The notes under the pieces are model-generated. The model was not told the origin of the DNA. It saw only the letters and a program-made list of their open reading frames with translations, and made no database searches. From Janthinobacterium sp. TND4EL3 (lineage in GTDB: Bacteria > Pseudomonadota > Gammaproteobacteria > Burkholderiales > Burkholderiaceae_D): a stretch of DNA of 64,000 nt. The translations under genes and the position numbers were made by a program. Location: the NCBI RefSeq assembly GCF_900156175.1, contig NZ_FTMV01000012.1, forward strand, positions 124,001-188,000, read 5' to 3'. How positions within the stretch are numbered: the first letter of the stretch is position 1; every line of letters starts with the position of its first letter. This document shows positions 24,170 to 34,902 of this stretch, one piece after another.

Positions 24170-24922
24170 ATGTCCGTAACAATGCGCGAAATGCTGGAAG
24201 CCGGTGTCCACTTTGGTCACCAAACCCGTTTTTGGAATCCAAAAATGGCACCGTTCATCTTCGGCCATCGCAACAAGATCCACATCATCAACCTGGAAAA
24301 AACCATGGCGATGTATCAGGGCGCAATGAAGCACGTGCGTCAACTGGCTGCAAACCGTGGCACCATCCTGATGGTTGGCACCAAGCGTCAAGCTCGCGAA
24401 ATCATCGCTGCTGAAGCACAACGCGCTGGCGTGCCTTTCGTTGATCAACGTTGGTTGGGCGGTATGCTGACCAACTTCAAGACGATCAAAACCTCGATCA
24501 AGCGCCTGAAGGACATGGAAGCGATGATCGAAGACGGTTCGATCGAGAAGCTGTCGAAAAAAGAAGCGCTGATGTTCTCCCGCGAAATGATCAAGCTGCA
24601 AAAATCGATCGGCGGCATCAAGGACATGGGCGGCATTCCTGACGCAATCTTCGTTGTGGACGTCGGCTACCACAAGGGCGCGATCACCGAAGCAGCTAAA
24701 CTGGGTATCCCGGTCATCGGCGTTGTCGATACCAACCACTCCCCAGAAGGCGTGAACTTCGTGATCCCAGGTAACGATGACTCCTCGAAAGCCATCATGT
24801 TGTACGCTCGCGGTGTTGCTGACGCAATCATCGAAGGCCGTGCAGCTGCCGGTAACGAAGTTGTTGAAATGGTTAAAGCAGCCGCTGGCGACGAATTCGT
24901 CGAAGTAAACGAACAGGCTTAA
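24170..24922 (+). CDS. rpsB: 30S ribosomal protein S2
   Basis: This 250-residue S2 protein is needed for late assembly of the small subunit. The N-terminus [20 protein letters not shown] and the internal [16 protein letters not shown] are diagnostic. The start at 24170 has GGAG upstream; an in-frame ATG at 24128 lies in the leader and is rejected. Codon use is more biased than in neighbours, as expected of a highly expressed gene. A terminator separates it from tsf, so S2 can be made in excess of EF-Ts. Confidence 0.99.
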   Translation: MSVTMREMLEAGVHFGHQTRFWNPKMAPFIFGHRNKIHIINLEKTMAMYQGAMKHVRQLAANRGTILMVGTKRQAREIIAAEAQRAGVPFVDQRWLGGMLTNFKTIKTSIKRLKDMEAMIEDGSIEKLSKKEALMFSREMIKLQKSIGGIKDMGGIPDAIFVVDVGYHKGAITEAAKLGIPVIGVVDTNHSPEGVNFVIPGNDDSSKAIMLYARGVADAIIEGRAAAGNEVVEMVKAAAGDEFVEVNEQA

Positions 24923-24969
24923 TGGCCAGGCTATCGCAGGATAGCCGTTTGTAAGCACAGCAGTAAGGG

Positions 24970-25001
24970 AAAAGGGGTGGCAGCAGCTCCCCCTTTTTTT
25001 T
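24970..25001 (+). terminator. Terminator between rpsB and tsf
   Basis: AAAAGGGG pairs with CCCCTTTT around a 12-base loop, followed by a long T run. It probably gives partial termination, so that tsf is transcribed by read-through. Confidence 0.8.
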
Positions 25002-25081
25002 AACAAAAAAATCGATAGTGACCGCTGGCGAGGCAAATCTGCCCGGCCGCGACTGTCGACTCACCGAATCAGGAGAAACAC

Positions 25082-25993
25082 ATGGCAGCGATTACAGCAG
25101 CGATGGTAGGCGAATTGCGCGGCAAAACCGACGCACCAATGATGGAATGCAAAAAAGCACTGACCGAAGCCGAAGGCGACATGGCGCGTGCGGAAGAGAT
25201 CCTGCGCGTCAAGCTGGGCGGCAAGGCATCGAAAGCATCGGCACGCATCACCGCTGAAGGCGTAGTGGCAACCTACATCGCCAACGGCGTAGGCGCCCTG
25301 GTCGAAGTGAACTCGGAAACCGACTTCGTTGCGAAAAACGACGATTTCCTGGCACTGGCCAACAACGCTGCCCGCCTGGTAGCGGAACACAACCCGGCTG
25401 ACGTAGCTGCCCTGCTGGCCCTGCCACTCGATGGCAAGACCCTGGACGAAGTGCGCGCTGCCCTGATCGGCAAAATCGGCGAAAACATGACCATCCGCCG
25501 CTTCCAGCGTTTCGAAACCAGCGCCAAGCTGGCATCGTACCTGCACGGCTCGCGCATTGGCGTGATCGTCGAATTCGACGGCGCCGATGAGCAAGTGGGC
25601 AAGGACGTGGCCATGCACATCGCTGCCATGAAGCCAGTGTCGCTGTCGGCGAACGAAGTTCCTGCGGAACTGATCGAAAAAGAGCGTTCGGTTGCAAAAC
25701 TGAAAGCCGAAGAAGACGCAGCCAAAGCGGCCGCCGAAGGCAAGCCAGCGCAATCGCCGGAAATCCTGGCCAAGCGCCTGGAAGGTTCCGTACAGAAATT
25801 CCTGAAAGAAGTTTCCCTGCTGAACCAAGCTTTCGTCAAGAACGACAAGCTGTCGGTTGAGCAAATGCTGAAGGCGGCTGACACCAGCGTCAAAGGTTTC
25901 GCCATGTACGTGGTAGGCGAGGGCATTGAGAAGAAGCAAGACGACTTCGCAGCAGAAGTTGCAGCACAGATGGCTGCCTCCCAGGGAGCGTAA
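25082..25993 (+). CDS. tsf: Translation elongation factor Ts
   Basis: This is the 303-residue nucleotide exchange factor for EF-Tu. The UBA-like N-terminus ([20 protein letters not shown]) and the core [12 protein letters not shown], which contacts EF-Tu, are intact. Length is normal. The start is preceded by CAGGAGAAACAC. It follows rpsB and precedes pyrH in the conserved order, with terminators on both sides. Confidence 0.99.
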   Translation: MAAITAAMVGELRGKTDAPMMECKKALTEAEGDMARAEEILRVKLGGKASKASARITAEGVVATYIANGVGALVEVNSETDFVAKNDDFLALANNAARLVAEHNPADVAALLALPLDGKTLDEVRAALIGKIGENMTIRRFQRFETSAKLASYLHGSRIGVIVEFDGADEQVGKDVAMHIAAMKPVSLSANEVPAELIEKERSVAKLKAEEDAAKAAAEGKPAQSPEILAKRLEGSVQKFLKEVSLLNQAFVKNDKLSVEQMLKAADTSVKGFAMYVVGEGIEKKQDDFAAEVAAQMAASQGA

Positions 25994-25999
25994 GTAAAG

Positions 26000-26022
26000 C
26001 GGGCCGAGAGGCCCGTTTTTTT
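26000..26022 (+). terminator. Terminator after tsf
   Basis: CGGGCC GAGA GGCCCG is followed by seven T. This is a textbook rho-independent terminator seven bases after the tsf stop. Confidence 0.92.
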
Positions 26023-26141
26023 GGCCCGCCCGCACCTGTCGTGCCGGGCGGCGGCATGGGCAGCTTCCTCCCGCCTATCCGGCGCTGCAAGGCGCTGCGC
26101 CATGTCATACTCGAATAACCTCATTTATGGAGCCCCAGCTC

Positions 26142-26858
26142 ATGTCAAAACCAGCCTACAAGCGCGTCCTCCTCAAGTTGTCCGGCGAAGCCCTGATGGG
26201 CGATGATCCCTACGGCATCAACCGCGCCACGATCGAGCGCATGGTGGCCGATGTGGCCGAGGTGGCGAAGTTGGGTGTGGAACTGGCAATCGTGATTGGC
26301 GGCGGCAATATCTTCCGCGGTGTCGCGCCTGGCGCGCAAGGCATGGACCGCGCCACCGCCGACTACATGGGCATGCTTGCCACCGTGATGAACGCCCTGG
26401 CACTGGCCGACGCCATGCGCCACGTCGGCATCACCGCACGCGTCATGTCGGCCATCGGCATCGAGCAAGTGGTCGAGCCTTACGTCCGCCCGAAAGCCCT
26501 GCAATACCTGGAAGAGGGCAAGGTGGTCGTCTTCGCCGCCGGTACGGGCAATCCGTTCTTCACCACCGACACGGCAGCCGCCCTGCGCGGTTCCGAGATC
26601 AGCGCCGAAATCGTCCTGAAGGCCACCAAGGTCGACGGCGTCTACACGGCCGATCCGAAGAAGGATCCGAACGCCACCCTGTTCCACACGATCACGTTCG
26701 ACGACGCCATCGCCAAGCACCTGCAAGTGATGGATGCCACCGCATTCGCCCTGTGCCGCGACCAGAAACTGCCGATTAAAGTGTTTTCGATCACCAAGCC
26801 CGGCGCGCTGATGCGCGTGATTCTCGGTGAAGACGAAGGTACTTTGGTTCACGTCTAA
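26142..26858 (+). CDS. pyrH: Uridylate kinase
   Basis: This 238-residue amino-acid-kinase-fold enzyme phosphorylates UMP to UDP, the bacterial route to pyrimidine nucleoside diphosphates. [16 protein letters not shown] near the N-terminus, the [10 protein letters not shown] loop and the C-terminal IRL-like strand are typical. I choose the ATG at 26142, preceded by GGAG at nine bases; 26127 is an in-frame alternative. A dispersed repeat lies between it and frr. Confidence 0.97.
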   Translation: MSKPAYKRVLLKLSGEALMGDDPYGINRATIERMVADVAEVAKLGVELAIVIGGGNIFRGVAPGAQGMDRATADYMGMLATVMNALALADAMRHVGITARVMSAIGIEQVVEPYVRPKALQYLEEGKVVVFAAGTGNPFFTTDTAAALRGSEISAEIVLKATKVDGVYTADPKKDPNATLFHTITFDDAIAKHLQVMDATAFALCRDQKLPIKVFSITKPGALMRVILGEDEGTLVHV

Positions 26859-26899
26859 ATTAGTATTGGTAGTAATTTCAAGATTCATTAACATTAATA

Positions 26900-27017
26900 A
26901 CGCCTGACAAAACCGTCGCGAGCGGAAGGAAGTTGTGGCTGAGAGGCGCAACCGTGCGAAGGTACGGTGAGCATCGCAGGCCGCAAATGCCGACGCGCAG
27001 CAGGTTTTGACAGGCGT
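26900..27017 (+). repeat. Dispersed repeat, copy 2 (between pyrH and frr)
   Basis: This 118-bp copy has the cleanest ends: ACGCCTGACAAAACC at the left, and GGTTTTGACAGGCGT at the right, the inverse with one mismatch. Between them are CGTCGCGAGCG, GTGGCTGAGAGGCGCAA, GAGCATCGCAGGCCGCAAA and CGACGCGCAGCAGG, shared with copies 1 and 3. It fills nearly the whole pyrH-frr gap and stops just before the frr ribosome binding site. Confidence 0.9.
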
Positions 27018-27034
27018 CACCACAGGAGAGCAGC

Positions 27035-27595
27035 ATGTCCTTAGCTGACGTTAAAAAGAATGCCCAGGAACGCATGGCGAAGTCGCTGGAAACACTGAAG
27101 GCCGACCTGGCCAAGGTGCGTACCGGCCGCGCCCATACGGGTATCCTGGACCACGTGATGGTCGAATACTACGGTTCGCCGACGGCGCTGACCCAGGTCG
27201 CCAACGTGACCCTGATCGACGCGCGCACCATCGGTGTGCAGCCGTACGAAAAGAAGATGGCCAGCACCATCGAAAAAGCCATCCGTGACGCCGACCTGGG
27301 TCTGAACCCGTCGGCACAGGGTGACCTGATCCGCGTACCGACGCCACCGCTGACGGAAGAGCGTCGCAAGGAAATGGTCAAGCTGGTCAAGAGCGAAGCG
27401 GAAGATGCGAAAATTGCCGTGCGCAATATCCGCCGCGATGCGAACGAGTCGCTGAAAAAACTGGTCAAGGAAAAAGCCTGCTCCGAAGACGACGAGCGCC
27501 GCTCGTCGGAAGAAGTGCAGAAGCTGACGGACAAGTTCATTGCCGACATCGACAAGATGGTGGTCGACAAAGAAAAAGAAGTGCTGACGGTCTAG
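27035..27595 (+). CDS. frr: Ribosome recycling factor
   Basis: This 186-residue factor splits post-termination ribosomes together with EF-G. The N-terminal coiled helix and [18 protein letters not shown] are typical, as is the C-terminal region from [15 protein letters not shown]. Length is normal. The start follows CAGGAGAGCAGC. Its upstream gap is filled by a dispersed repeat, so mRNA folding there could affect expression of this essential gene. Confidence 0.98.
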   Translation: MSLADVKKNAQERMAKSLETLKADLAKVRTGRAHTGILDHVMVEYYGSPTALTQVANVTLIDARTIGVQPYEKKMASTIEKAIRDADLGLNPSAQGDLIRVPTPPLTEERRKEMVKLVKSEAEDAKIAVRNIRRDANESLKKLVKEKACSEDDERRSSEEVQKLTDKFIADIDKMVVDKEKEVLTV

Positions 27596-27613
27596 TTTTC
27601 GGCCCCTTTGACG

Positions 27614-27644
27614 CTGCCCGGAAAAGCATGGCTTTTCCGGGCAG
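27614..27644 (+). terminator. Strong hairpin between frr and uppS
   Basis: CTGCCCGGAAAAGC and GCTTTTCCGGGCAG form a perfect 14-bp stem with a 3-base loop. No T run follows (GTGCTATTTGG), so it may be a processing or stabilising hairpin, or a weak terminator. Confidence 0.6.
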
Positions 27645-27694
27645 TGCTATTTGGCGCATAATAGCTATCTTTTATTTTTGGCATTAGTGTTTTC

Positions 27695-28462
27695 ATGATC
27701 TATTCGAGTTCGACAACGGCAGTACCGGAGGTGGGCACGGTGCCGCGCCATGTAGCAATCATTATGGATGGCAATGGTCGCTGGGCAACCAAGCGCTTCC
27801 TGCCCCGCGTGGCCGGCCACGTCAAGGGCGCCGACGCCGTGCGCGGTGTCGTCGAGACTTGCCTCGAACGTGGCGTCGAGTACCTGACCCTGTTTGCCTT
27901 CAGTTCCGAGAACTGGCGCCGTCCAGAGGAAGAGGTGTCGATGCTGATGCGCCTGTTCGTCACCATGCTGGAACGCGAAGTGGTCAAGATGCATGCCAGC
28001 GATATCCGCCTGAAGGTGGTGGGCGATCTGTCGCGCTTCAATGGGGAGCTGCAAACCCTGATCGCCAATGCGGAGCGCAAGACGGCGAACAACACGCGCC
28101 TGACGGTGTCCATCTGCGCCAACTACGGCGGCCGCTGGGACATCATGCAGGCAGTCAATAAAATGACGGCCGAGGCTCTCGCCGGGGGGCAGCCTGCCGG
28201 GCACGCTTACTCGGAAGAGCAGCTGGCGCCGCACCTGGCCATGGCCTATGCGCCCGAGCCGGACCTGTTCATCCGCACGGGCGGCGAACAGCGCATTTCC
28301 AATTTCCTCCTGTGGCAACTGGCGTACACTGAGTTGTTCTTTACCGAGACTTTCTGGCCCGACTTCAATGACGAGTGCCTCGACGCGGCAATCGCGTCTT
28401 ACCAGCAGCGCGAACGGCGCTTTGGCCGTACCAGCGCGCAACTAACTGAAAAGACAAACTGA
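27695..28462 (+). CDS. uppS: Undecaprenyl diphosphate synthase
   Basis: This 255-residue cis-prenyltransferase makes the C55 lipid carrier for peptidoglycan and O-antigen. The catalytic Asp25 lies in [13 protein letters not shown], and [11 protein letters not shown] and [18 protein letters not shown] are conserved. It ends one base into cdsA (TGATG), so the two are translationally coupled. Confidence 0.98.
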   Translation: MIYSSSTTAVPEVGTVPRHVAIIMDGNGRWATKRFLPRVAGHVKGADAVRGVVETCLERGVEYLTLFAFSSENWRRPEEEVSMLMRLFVTMLEREVVKMHASDIRLKVVGDLSRFNGELQTLIANAERKTANNTRLTVSICANYGGRWDIMQAVNKMTAEALAGGQPAGHAYSEEQLAPHLAMAYAPEPDLFIRTGGEQRISNFLLWQLAYTELFFTETFWPDFNDECLDAAIASYQQRERRFGRTSAQLTEKTN

Positions 28463-29295
28463 TGCTGAAAACACGGATAATCACCGCCCTGGTCTTGTTG
28501 GCGGTCTTGCTGCCGGTTCTGTATCTGAATTATTTCCCCGCCTTCGCCGTGATCGCCACGGCGTTCTTCGGCGCCGCCGTATGGGAAAGCTTCCGCATCT
28601 TCAAAAATCGCCAGGCGCTGCTGATTGCCGCCGTCTGGACTGCCGCCTTCGCCTATACGTTTTTTGTCGGCAACGGCATGGCGCAGCTCAATTTCTGGTT
28701 CGCCCTGTGCGTGGCCATCTGGCTGATCCGCTTCGTGCCCTCGCTGGCGACGGGCTTGCCGCCCACCGAAGGCCTGGGCAATACCTTGCTCAGCCTGGTG
28801 TATCCGGTGACCATCGTCGGCTGCTTCGTCGCCATCATCGCCTTGTTCCTGCATAGCCCTTTGTACCTGCTGTCCGTCATGGCCCTCGTGTGGATCGCCG
28901 ATATCGGCGCGTATTTTTCGGGCAAGGCTTTCGGCAAACGCAAGCTGGCGCCGAGTATTTCCCCAGGTAAATCCTGGGAAGGCGCCATCGGCGGCGGCAT
29001 CGCCGTGCTGCTCATTGCCGCCATCACCATCGTGGCCGCGCCATCGCTGCCGATCCTGCAAGACACCTTCGCCGTGCAGCTGCAATTGCGCCGTGGCTGG
29101 CTGGTGGCCTTGCTGGTGCTGCTGCTGATCGTCGCCGCCAGCATTGTCGGCGACCTGTTCGAATCCCAATTGAAGCGCCGTGCCGGCATCAAGGACAGCA
29201 GCAAGCTGCTGCCTGGCCATGGCGGCGTACTCGACCGTATCGATGCGCTGATCCCGGTCCTGCCATTTGCCGCCCTCGTGGCCAGCTGGCTTTAA
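28462..29295 (+). CDS. cdsA: Phosphatidate cytidylyltransferase
   Basis: This 277-residue membrane enzyme makes CDP-diacylglycerol from phosphatidate and CTP, the precursor of all phospholipids here. Seven or eight hydrophobic helices are visible. The family signature is in the C-terminal part: [20 protein letters not shown] followed by GVLDRIDAL. It overlaps uppS by one base and precedes dxr by eight bases. Confidence 0.97.
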   Translation: MLKTRIITALVLLAVLLPVLYLNYFPAFAVIATAFFGAAVWESFRIFKNRQALLIAAVWTAAFAYTFFVGNGMAQLNFWFALCVAIWLIRFVPSLATGLPPTEGLGNTLLSLVYPVTIVGCFVAIIALFLHSPLYLLSVMALVWIADIGAYFSGKAFGKRKLAPSISPGKSWEGAIGGGIAVLLIAAITIVAAPSLPILQDTFAVQLQLRRGWLVALLVLLLIVAASIVGDLFESQLKRRAGIKDSSKLLPGHGGVLDRIDALIPVLPFAALVASWL

Positions 29296-29303
29296 GGAAA
29301 CTC

Positions 29304-30488
29304 ATGCAATACATCACTATCCTTGGCGCCACCGGCTCGATCGGCGTGTCCACCCTGGACGTGCTCGCACGTCATCCCGAGCAATACAGCGTGTATGCGC
29401 TGAGCGCCCACAGCCGCGTGGCCGAACTGGCCGCCCAGTGCCTGCAATTCCGTCCCCAGCGCGCTGTCGTCGCCACGCCCGCCGCCGCCCTTGAACTGAC
29501 GCGTTTGCTGCGCGGGCAGGGCGTCGATACGCAAGTCGAGTATGGCGTGGAGGCTCTGTGCGCCATCGCCAGCGCGCCGCAAGTGACGGGCGTAATGGCG
29601 GCCATCGTTGGCGCGGCTGGTCTCGCGCCCACCCTGGCGGCGGCACGTGCCGGCAAGAAAGTATTGCTGGCCAATAAAGAAGCGCTGGTGATGTCCGGCC
29701 AGCTGTTCATCGATGCCGTGCACGATAACGGCGCCGTGCTGTTGCCGATCGACAGCGAACACAACGCCATCTTCCAGTGCATGCCGCACGCCCATGGCCG
29801 CGCGCCAGGCGCCGCGGGCGTGGCGAAGATCGTGCTGACCGCTTCCGGCGGCCCCTTCCTCACGCGCGACGTCGAGACGCTGGACTCGGTGACGCCGGAC
29901 CAGGCCTGCAAGCATCCGACCTGGGCCATGGGACGCAAGATTTCCGTCGATTCGGCCACCATGATGAACAAGGGCCTGGAAGTGATCGAGGCGCACTGGC
30001 TGTTCGGTGCGCCAGCGGAGCAGATCGAGGTGCTGATCCACCCGCAAAGCGTGATCCATTCGATGGTGTCGTATGTCGACGGTTCCGTGCTGGCCCAGCT
30101 GGGCAATCCGGACATGCGCACGCCGATTGCACATGCGCTGGCGTATCCCCAGCGTATCGCTTCCGGTGTGGCGCAGCTTGATCTGGCACAAGTGGCGACC
30201 TTGCAGTTCGAACGTCCCGATTTCCGCCGTTTCCCTTGCCTGGCGCTGGCGTTTGACGCCCTGCGCGCGGGCGGCACGGCGCCGGCTTTGCTCAATGCCG
30301 CCAATGAAGTGGCCGTGCAGGCGTTTCTTGACGAGCAGATCGGCTTCCGCCAGATCGACCGCGTTATCGCGCACGTGATCGAGACGGTGCCGCATGGCGC
30401 CGCCTCCAGCATCGAGGCCGTGATGGAGCAGGATCGCCTGGCGCGCGTGGCGGCACAGACGTATATCGCCCACAGGCTGGCCGCATGA
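29304..30488 (+). CDS. dxr: 1-deoxy-D-xylulose 5-phosphate reductoisomerase
   Basis: Dxr forms 2-C-methyl-D-erythritol 4-phosphate, the committed step of the MEP isoprenoid pathway. It has 394 residues. The NADPH-binding [15 protein letters not shown] is at the N-terminus. [27 protein letters not shown] and the substrate loop [10 protein letters not shown] follow in order. Placement next to uppS links precursor supply and use. Its stop overlaps the rseP start by four bases. Confidence 0.98.
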   Translation: MQYITILGATGSIGVSTLDVLARHPEQYSVYALSAHSRVAELAAQCLQFRPQRAVVATPAAALELTRLLRGQGVDTQVEYGVEALCAIASAPQVTGVMAAIVGAAGLAPTLAAARAGKKVLLANKEALVMSGQLFIDAVHDNGAVLLPIDSEHNAIFQCMPHAHGRAPGAAGVAKIVLTASGGPFLTRDVETLDSVTPDQACKHPTWAMGRKISVDSATMMNKGLEVIEAHWLFGAPAEQIEVLIHPQSVIHSMVSYVDGSVLAQLGNPDMRTPIAHALAYPQRIASGVAQLDLAQVATLQFERPDFRRFPCLALAFDALRAGGTAPALLNAANEVAVQAFLDEQIGFRQIDRVIAHVIETVPHGAASSIEAVMEQDRLARVAAQTYIAHRLAA

Positions 30489-31846
30489 CGCTCATCACCA
30501 CCTTGCTGGCGTTCATCGTCGCTCTGGGTTCGCTGATCACCCTGCATGAGCTGGGCCACTATCTGGTGGCGCGCTGGTGCGGCGTGAAGGTGCTGCGTTT
30601 TTCCATCGGCATGGGTAAAGTGGTGTATTCGCGCAAGTTTGGCAAGGATCAGACGGAATGGGCGATTTCCGCGCTGCCGCTGGGCGGCTACGTGAGCATG
30701 CTCGACAGCCGCGCCCAGGATCTCAGCGACTTGCCGGAAAGCGAATTGCGCCGTGAATTTACACGCCAGAGCGTGTGGCGCCGCATCGCCATCGTGGCCG
30801 CCGGCCCGCTGGCCAACTTCCTCGTCGCCATCGTGCTGTATGCGGGCCTGTTCATGCATGGCATCGAAGAGCCGTCCAGCAAGCTGGGCCCCGTTGCGGA
30901 ACAGACGGCCGCCTACATGGCCGGCTTGCGCAGCGGCGACACTGTCGAGGCCGTGAACGGCAAGCCCGTGGCCAGCTGGTCCGAGCTGCGCTGGGAGCTG
31001 ATCCAGGCCGCGCTCGACAAGCAAGCGGCCCGCATCGACGTGCGCCGTCCCGACCGCGGCGTGCAGGAAGCCACCGTGCCGACGGCCAGCCTGACGGAAG
31101 CGGATCTGGAAGGCGATGTACTGGGCAAGCTGGGTTTGACACTGGCCCGTTCCGCGCCCACCCTGATGGAAATCATGCCCGATGGCGCCGCCGCGCGCGC
31201 CGGCCTGCAGAAGAACGACCAGATCCTGGCCATCGACGGCAAGCCGGTGCAGGACGTGGGCGCGATCATCGACACCCTGAGCCGGGCACCGGGCCAGACC
31301 TTGCAGTTGCAGCTCTTGCGCAATGGACAAGACCTGACCCTGTCCATTACACCGGAAGCCGTGCAGGCCGCCGGGGCCGGGGGAGCTGTAACAGTTGGTA
31401 AGATCCAGGCGAAGCTGGGGCAGGTGCCGGATATGATCGTCGTGGCGTCCGGACCGTTTGCCGCCGTGGGCAAGGCAGCCACCAAGGTCTGGGACACCAG
31501 CGCCATGAGCCTGAAAATGCTGGGTAAAATGATCACCGGCCAGGTGTCGCTGAAGAATGTGACGGGGCCCATTACCATCGCTGACTACGCGGGCCAGACG
31601 GCGCGCATCGGCCTGGTAAGCTATCTGAGCTTCATCGCCTTCATCAGTATCAGTCTGGGCGTGATGAATTTGCTACCCATTCCTGTTCTGGATGGCGGGC
31701 ATTTGCTGTATTATTCGCTGGAAGTTTTGACCGGACGCCCCGTGCCGGAACGCGTAGGCGAGATTGCCCAGCGCCTGGGGATCGGTCTGTTGCTGACCTT
31801 GATGGTGCTTGCCGTCTTTAACGACGTATTGCGGCTGATCAATTAA
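30485..31846 (+). CDS. rseP: Site-2 intramembrane zinc protease RseP
   Basis: This 453-residue inner-membrane metalloprotease carries out the second cut of the anti-sigma factor RseA in the envelope stress response. The zinc motif HELGH is at residues 21-25, two PDZ domains occupy the periplasmic loop (about 110-300), and the third zinc ligand lies in [12 protein letters not shown]. It is four bases overlapped with dxr and 84 bp upstream of bamA, the conserved order that links stress sensing with outer-membrane assembly. Confidence 0.97.
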   Translation: MTLITTLLAFIVALGSLITLHELGHYLVARWCGVKVLRFSIGMGKVVYSRKFGKDQTEWAISALPLGGYVSMLDSRAQDLSDLPESELRREFTRQSVWRRIAIVAAGPLANFLVAIVLYAGLFMHGIEEPSSKLGPVAEQTAAYMAGLRSGDTVEAVNGKPVASWSELRWELIQAALDKQAARIDVRRPDRGVQEATVPTASLTEADLEGDVLGKLGLTLARSAPTLMEIMPDGAAARAGLQKNDQILAIDGKPVQDVGAIIDTLSRAPGQTLQLQLLRNGQDLTLSITPEAVQAAGAGGAVTVGKIQAKLGQVPDMIVVASGPFAAVGKAATKVWDTSAMSLKMLGKMITGQVSLKNVTGPITIADYAGQTARIGLVSYLSFIAFISISLGVMNLLPIPVLDGGHLLYYSLEVLTGRPVPERVGEIAQRLGIGLLLTLMVLAVFNDVLRLIN

Positions 31847-31930
31847 GGCGCTGGTTGATGCCTTTTTGAGTGAGTCGCACAAGCAATCTTTTGTGTATGT
31901 TGTCCATTGATTTACCATTGAATAACCCCA

Positions 31931-34267
31931 ATGAAATTACATTCTGCTCGTTTTGCCTTGCCTTCCTTTCGCCGCAGCCTGATCGGCGCTGCCGTCCTGG
32001 CCTTCTGTTCCGGCCAAGCGCTGGCCGTCCAGCCGTTCACTGTCAAGGACATCCGGGTCGAAGGGATCCAGCGTACCGAAGCGGGCACCGTCTTTGCCTA
32101 TCTGCCGGTGCGGGTCGGCGAGACCTTCTCCGACGAGAAGAGTGTTGCCGCCATCAAGGCGCTGTACGCGACGGGCATGTTCAAGGATGTGCGCCTGGAA
32201 GCCGATGGCGACGTGCTGGTGGTGCTGGTCGAGGAGCGCCCGGCCATCGCCAGCGTGGAATTTACCGGTACCAAGGAATTTGAAAAGGACGTGCTGGTCA
32301 AGGCACTCAAGGAAATCGGCGTCGGCGAAGCCAAGATTTTCGACAAGGCGTCCGTCGACCGCGCGGAACAGGAACTCAAGCGCCAGTACCTGTCGCATGG
32401 CCTGTACGGCGTGAAGATCACCACTACCGTCACGCCGATCGAGCGCAACCGCGTCAACGTGGTGTTCGCCGTCGACGAGGGCGACGTGGCCCGCATCAAG
32501 CAGATCAACATCGTCGGCAACAAGGCCTTTACGGACAAGGAATTGCGCGAGCAACTGGCCCTGAATACGGGCGGCTGGTTCAGCTGGTACACCAAAGCCG
32601 ACCAGTATTCGAAGACCAAGCTGACGGGCGACATCGAGTCGCTCAAGTCCTACTATCTGGACCGCGGCTACATCGAGATGCAGGTCGATTCCACGCAAGT
32701 GTCGATCACGCCCGATAAAAAAGACATCTACCTGACGATCAACATCACCGAAGGCGAGAAGTACAAGATCGCCGGCACCAAGTTCGAAGGCGAGATGTTC
32801 GGCCGCGAAGAAGAACTGAAGGCCCTGAACCTGATGCGCGAAGGCGAGATCTATTCGGGCGCGCGCCTGACGGCGACGAACAAGCGCATCCAGGACCGCC
32901 TGGCGACCTTCGGCTATGCGTTTGCCAACGTCAACGCCAATCCCGAGATCAACCGCGAAAAGCATGAAGTGGCGTTTACCTTCTTCATCGATCCGGGCAA
33001 GCGCGTCTACGTGCGCCACATGAATATCGCCGGCAATACCACCACGCGCGATGAAGTCATCCGCCGCGAATTCCGCCAGTTCGAATCGTCCTGGTATGAC
33101 AGCAACAAGATCAAGCTGTCGCGCGACCGCGTTGACCGCCTGGGCTACTTCAAGGACGTGACCATCGACACGCCGGAAGCGCAGGGCACGACCGACCAGG
33201 TCGACGTCAACGTGACGGTGGTGGAAAAGCCGACCGGTAACTTCCTGATCGGCGGCGCGTTCTCGCAATCGGAAAAATTCACCCTGTCGGCCTCGATTTC
33301 GCAGGCCAACTTTGCCGGCAGCGGCAATACGGTCGGTATCGAACTCAATACCAGCCATTACAGCCGCACCATTGCGTTTTCGCAAACCAATCCGTACTTC
33401 ACGGACGATGGCATTTCGCGCAGCTTCGAAGTCTATCTGCGTACGACGGAACCGCCGGCGCTGAACATCGGCAGCTACAAGATCAAGCAGACGGGCGGCC
33501 GCGTCAGTTTCGGCGTGCCGTTCTCGGAAGTCGACACCGTCTTCTTCGGTATCGGCGCCGAGCGCTCGCGCATCGAGACCGATGTCACCAGCCCGATTCG
33601 CTTCAAGCAGTACGTGATCGACAACGGCGGCCCGTCCGACGGCATCGGTTCGGCTACCACCAATTCCATCCCGCTGACGGCGGCGTGGCAGCGCGATAGC
33701 CGCGATAGCGCACTGACGCCATCGATCGGCCGCTACCAGCGCGTCAACCTGGAGGCTGACCTGATCGGCGACCAGAAGTACTTCCGCGCCATCTATGAAC
33801 ACCAGTATTTCCGTCCGCTGTTCAGCAAGGTCACCCTGGCGCTGAAAGGCGAGCTCGATTACGGCCATGGCATCGGCAAGCACGTCTACCCTGTCTTCAA
33901 GAACTTCTACGGCGGCGGCATCGGTTCGGTGCGCGGCTACCTGAGTTCCTCGCTGGGCGCGGTCGAGCCGAGCACCAACGATGCCTTGGGCGGCGCCTCG
34001 CGCCTGATCGGTAACGCGGAACTGCAGATGCCATTCCCCGGTTCGGGCAATGACCGCAGCCTGCGCTGGTTTGGTTTCCTCGACGGCGGCCAGGTCTACC
34101 AGGAAGGCGAAAAAATGCGGATTTCGCAATTGCGCTATTCTGCTGGCCTGGGGATCAGCTGGATTTCGCCAGTGGGTCCGCTCAAACTGAGCTACGCCAA
34201 GCCGCTGAACGCCAAGCCGACGGACCGCCTGGAGCGCTTCCAGTTCCAGATGGGCACCGGTTTCTAA
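31931..34267 (+). CDS. bamA: Outer membrane assembly factor BamA
   Basis: BamA is the core of the BAM complex that folds beta-barrel proteins into the outer membrane. It has 778 residues: a signal peptide with likely cleavage after ALA (residue 32), five POTRA domains (about 35-435) and a 16-strand barrel ending in Phe. Barrel loop 6 contains the conserved VRGY (GGGIGSVRGYLSSSLG). It follows rseP and precedes skp. Confidence 0.98.
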   Translation: MKLHSARFALPSFRRSLIGAAVLAFCSGQALAVQPFTVKDIRVEGIQRTEAGTVFAYLPVRVGETFSDEKSVAAIKALYATGMFKDVRLEADGDVLVVLVEERPAIASVEFTGTKEFEKDVLVKALKEIGVGEAKIFDKASVDRAEQELKRQYLSHGLYGVKITTTVTPIERNRVNVVFAVDEGDVARIKQINIVGNKAFTDKELREQLALNTGGWFSWYTKADQYSKTKLTGDIESLKSYYLDRGYIEMQVDSTQVSITPDKKDIYLTINITEGEKYKIAGTKFEGEMFGREEELKALNLMREGEIYSGARLTATNKRIQDRLATFGYAFANVNANPEINREKHEVAFTFFIDPGKRVYVRHMNIAGNTTTRDEVIRREFRQFESSWYDSNKIKLSRDRVDRLGYFKDVTIDTPEAQGTTDQVDVNVTVVEKPTGNFLIGGAFSQSEKFTLSASISQANFAGSGNTVGIELNTSHYSRTIAFSQTNPYFTDDGISRSFEVYLRTTEPPALNIGSYKIKQTGGRVSFGVPFSEVDTVFFGIGAERSRIETDVTSPIRFKQYVIDNGGPSDGIGSATTNSIPLTAAWQRDSRDSALTPSIGRYQRVNLEADLIGDQKYFRAIYEHQYFRPLFSKVTLALKGELDYGHGIGKHVYPVFKNFYGGGIGSVRGYLSSSLGAVEPSTNDALGGASRLIGNAELQMPFPGSGNDRSLRWFGFLDGGQVYQEGEKMRISQLRYSAGLGISWISPVGPLKLSYAKPLNAKPTDRLERFQFQMGTGF

Positions 34268-34318
34268 CCGGCCCGCTGGCGCCTGGCGCGAGCTTTTACT
34301 TTTTGACCATGGAGTATC

Positions 34319-34837
34319 ATGAACACCGCATCCGCTACCCTGCCCAAGTCCCTCGCCATGATTGCATTGTGCTGGAGTTCGCTGTTGCCGGTGCAGGCGC
34401 AGGCTCAGGAGTCGAAGATCGCCTGGATCAGCAGCGAACGTATTTATAACGAATCGAGGCTGGCCAAGCTGGCCAGCGCCAAGCTGGCGGAGGAATTCCG
34501 CACGCGTGAAAAGGCCATGCAGGAACTGGCCGCCCGCTTCAAGGTGGCCAACGAGGCCCTGGAAAAGGACATGCCGACCCTGAGCGAGGCCGAGAGGGCC
34601 AAGCGCCAGCGCGAGTTCTTCGAGCTGGACAAGGAACTCCAGCGCCGCCAGCGCGAGTTCCGCGAAGACCTGAGCCAGCGCACGAACGAAGAGCGCAGTG
34701 CCATTGCGGAAAAGGCCAACACCATCATCCAGCAGATGGCGCATATCGAAGGATATGACATCGTGCTGCAGGAGGCCCTGTGGGCCAGCCCGCGCATCGA
34801 CATCACCGACAAGGTGCTGAAGGCGCTGGACAAGTAA
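34319..34837 (+). CDS. skp: Periplasmic chaperone Skp/OmpH
   Basis: This 172-residue OmpH-family protein is predicted to hold unfolded outer-membrane proteins in the periplasm. An N-terminal signal peptide ends near AQAQ (residues 26-30). Residues 45-140 are charged and helical, the tentacle of the trimeric chaperone. It lies between bamA and lpxD as in most proteobacteria. Confidence 0.93.
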   Translation: MNTASATLPKSLAMIALCWSSLLPVQAQAQESKIAWISSERIYNESRLAKLASAKLAEEFRTREKAMQELAARFKVANEALEKDMPTLSEAERAKRQREFFELDKELQRRQREFREDLSQRTNEERSAIAEKANTIIQQMAHIEGYDIVLQEALWASPRIDITDKVLKALDK

Positions 34838-34902
34838 AAAACGTGTTAACACCTGCCGGCGGCGAGCAGCAAGCGCTGGCGGGGTATTTATAAAGGTACC
34901 AG

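Noticed and set aside
31937..34852. 971-codon open frame opposite bamA and skp
   Set aside because: It spans two real genes in antisense and shows the repetitive composition of a shadow frame.
34838..34902. ACACCTGCC between skp and lpxD as a fourth copy of the dispersed repeat
   Set aside because: Only about nine bases match. The inner blocks and the opposite end are absent.
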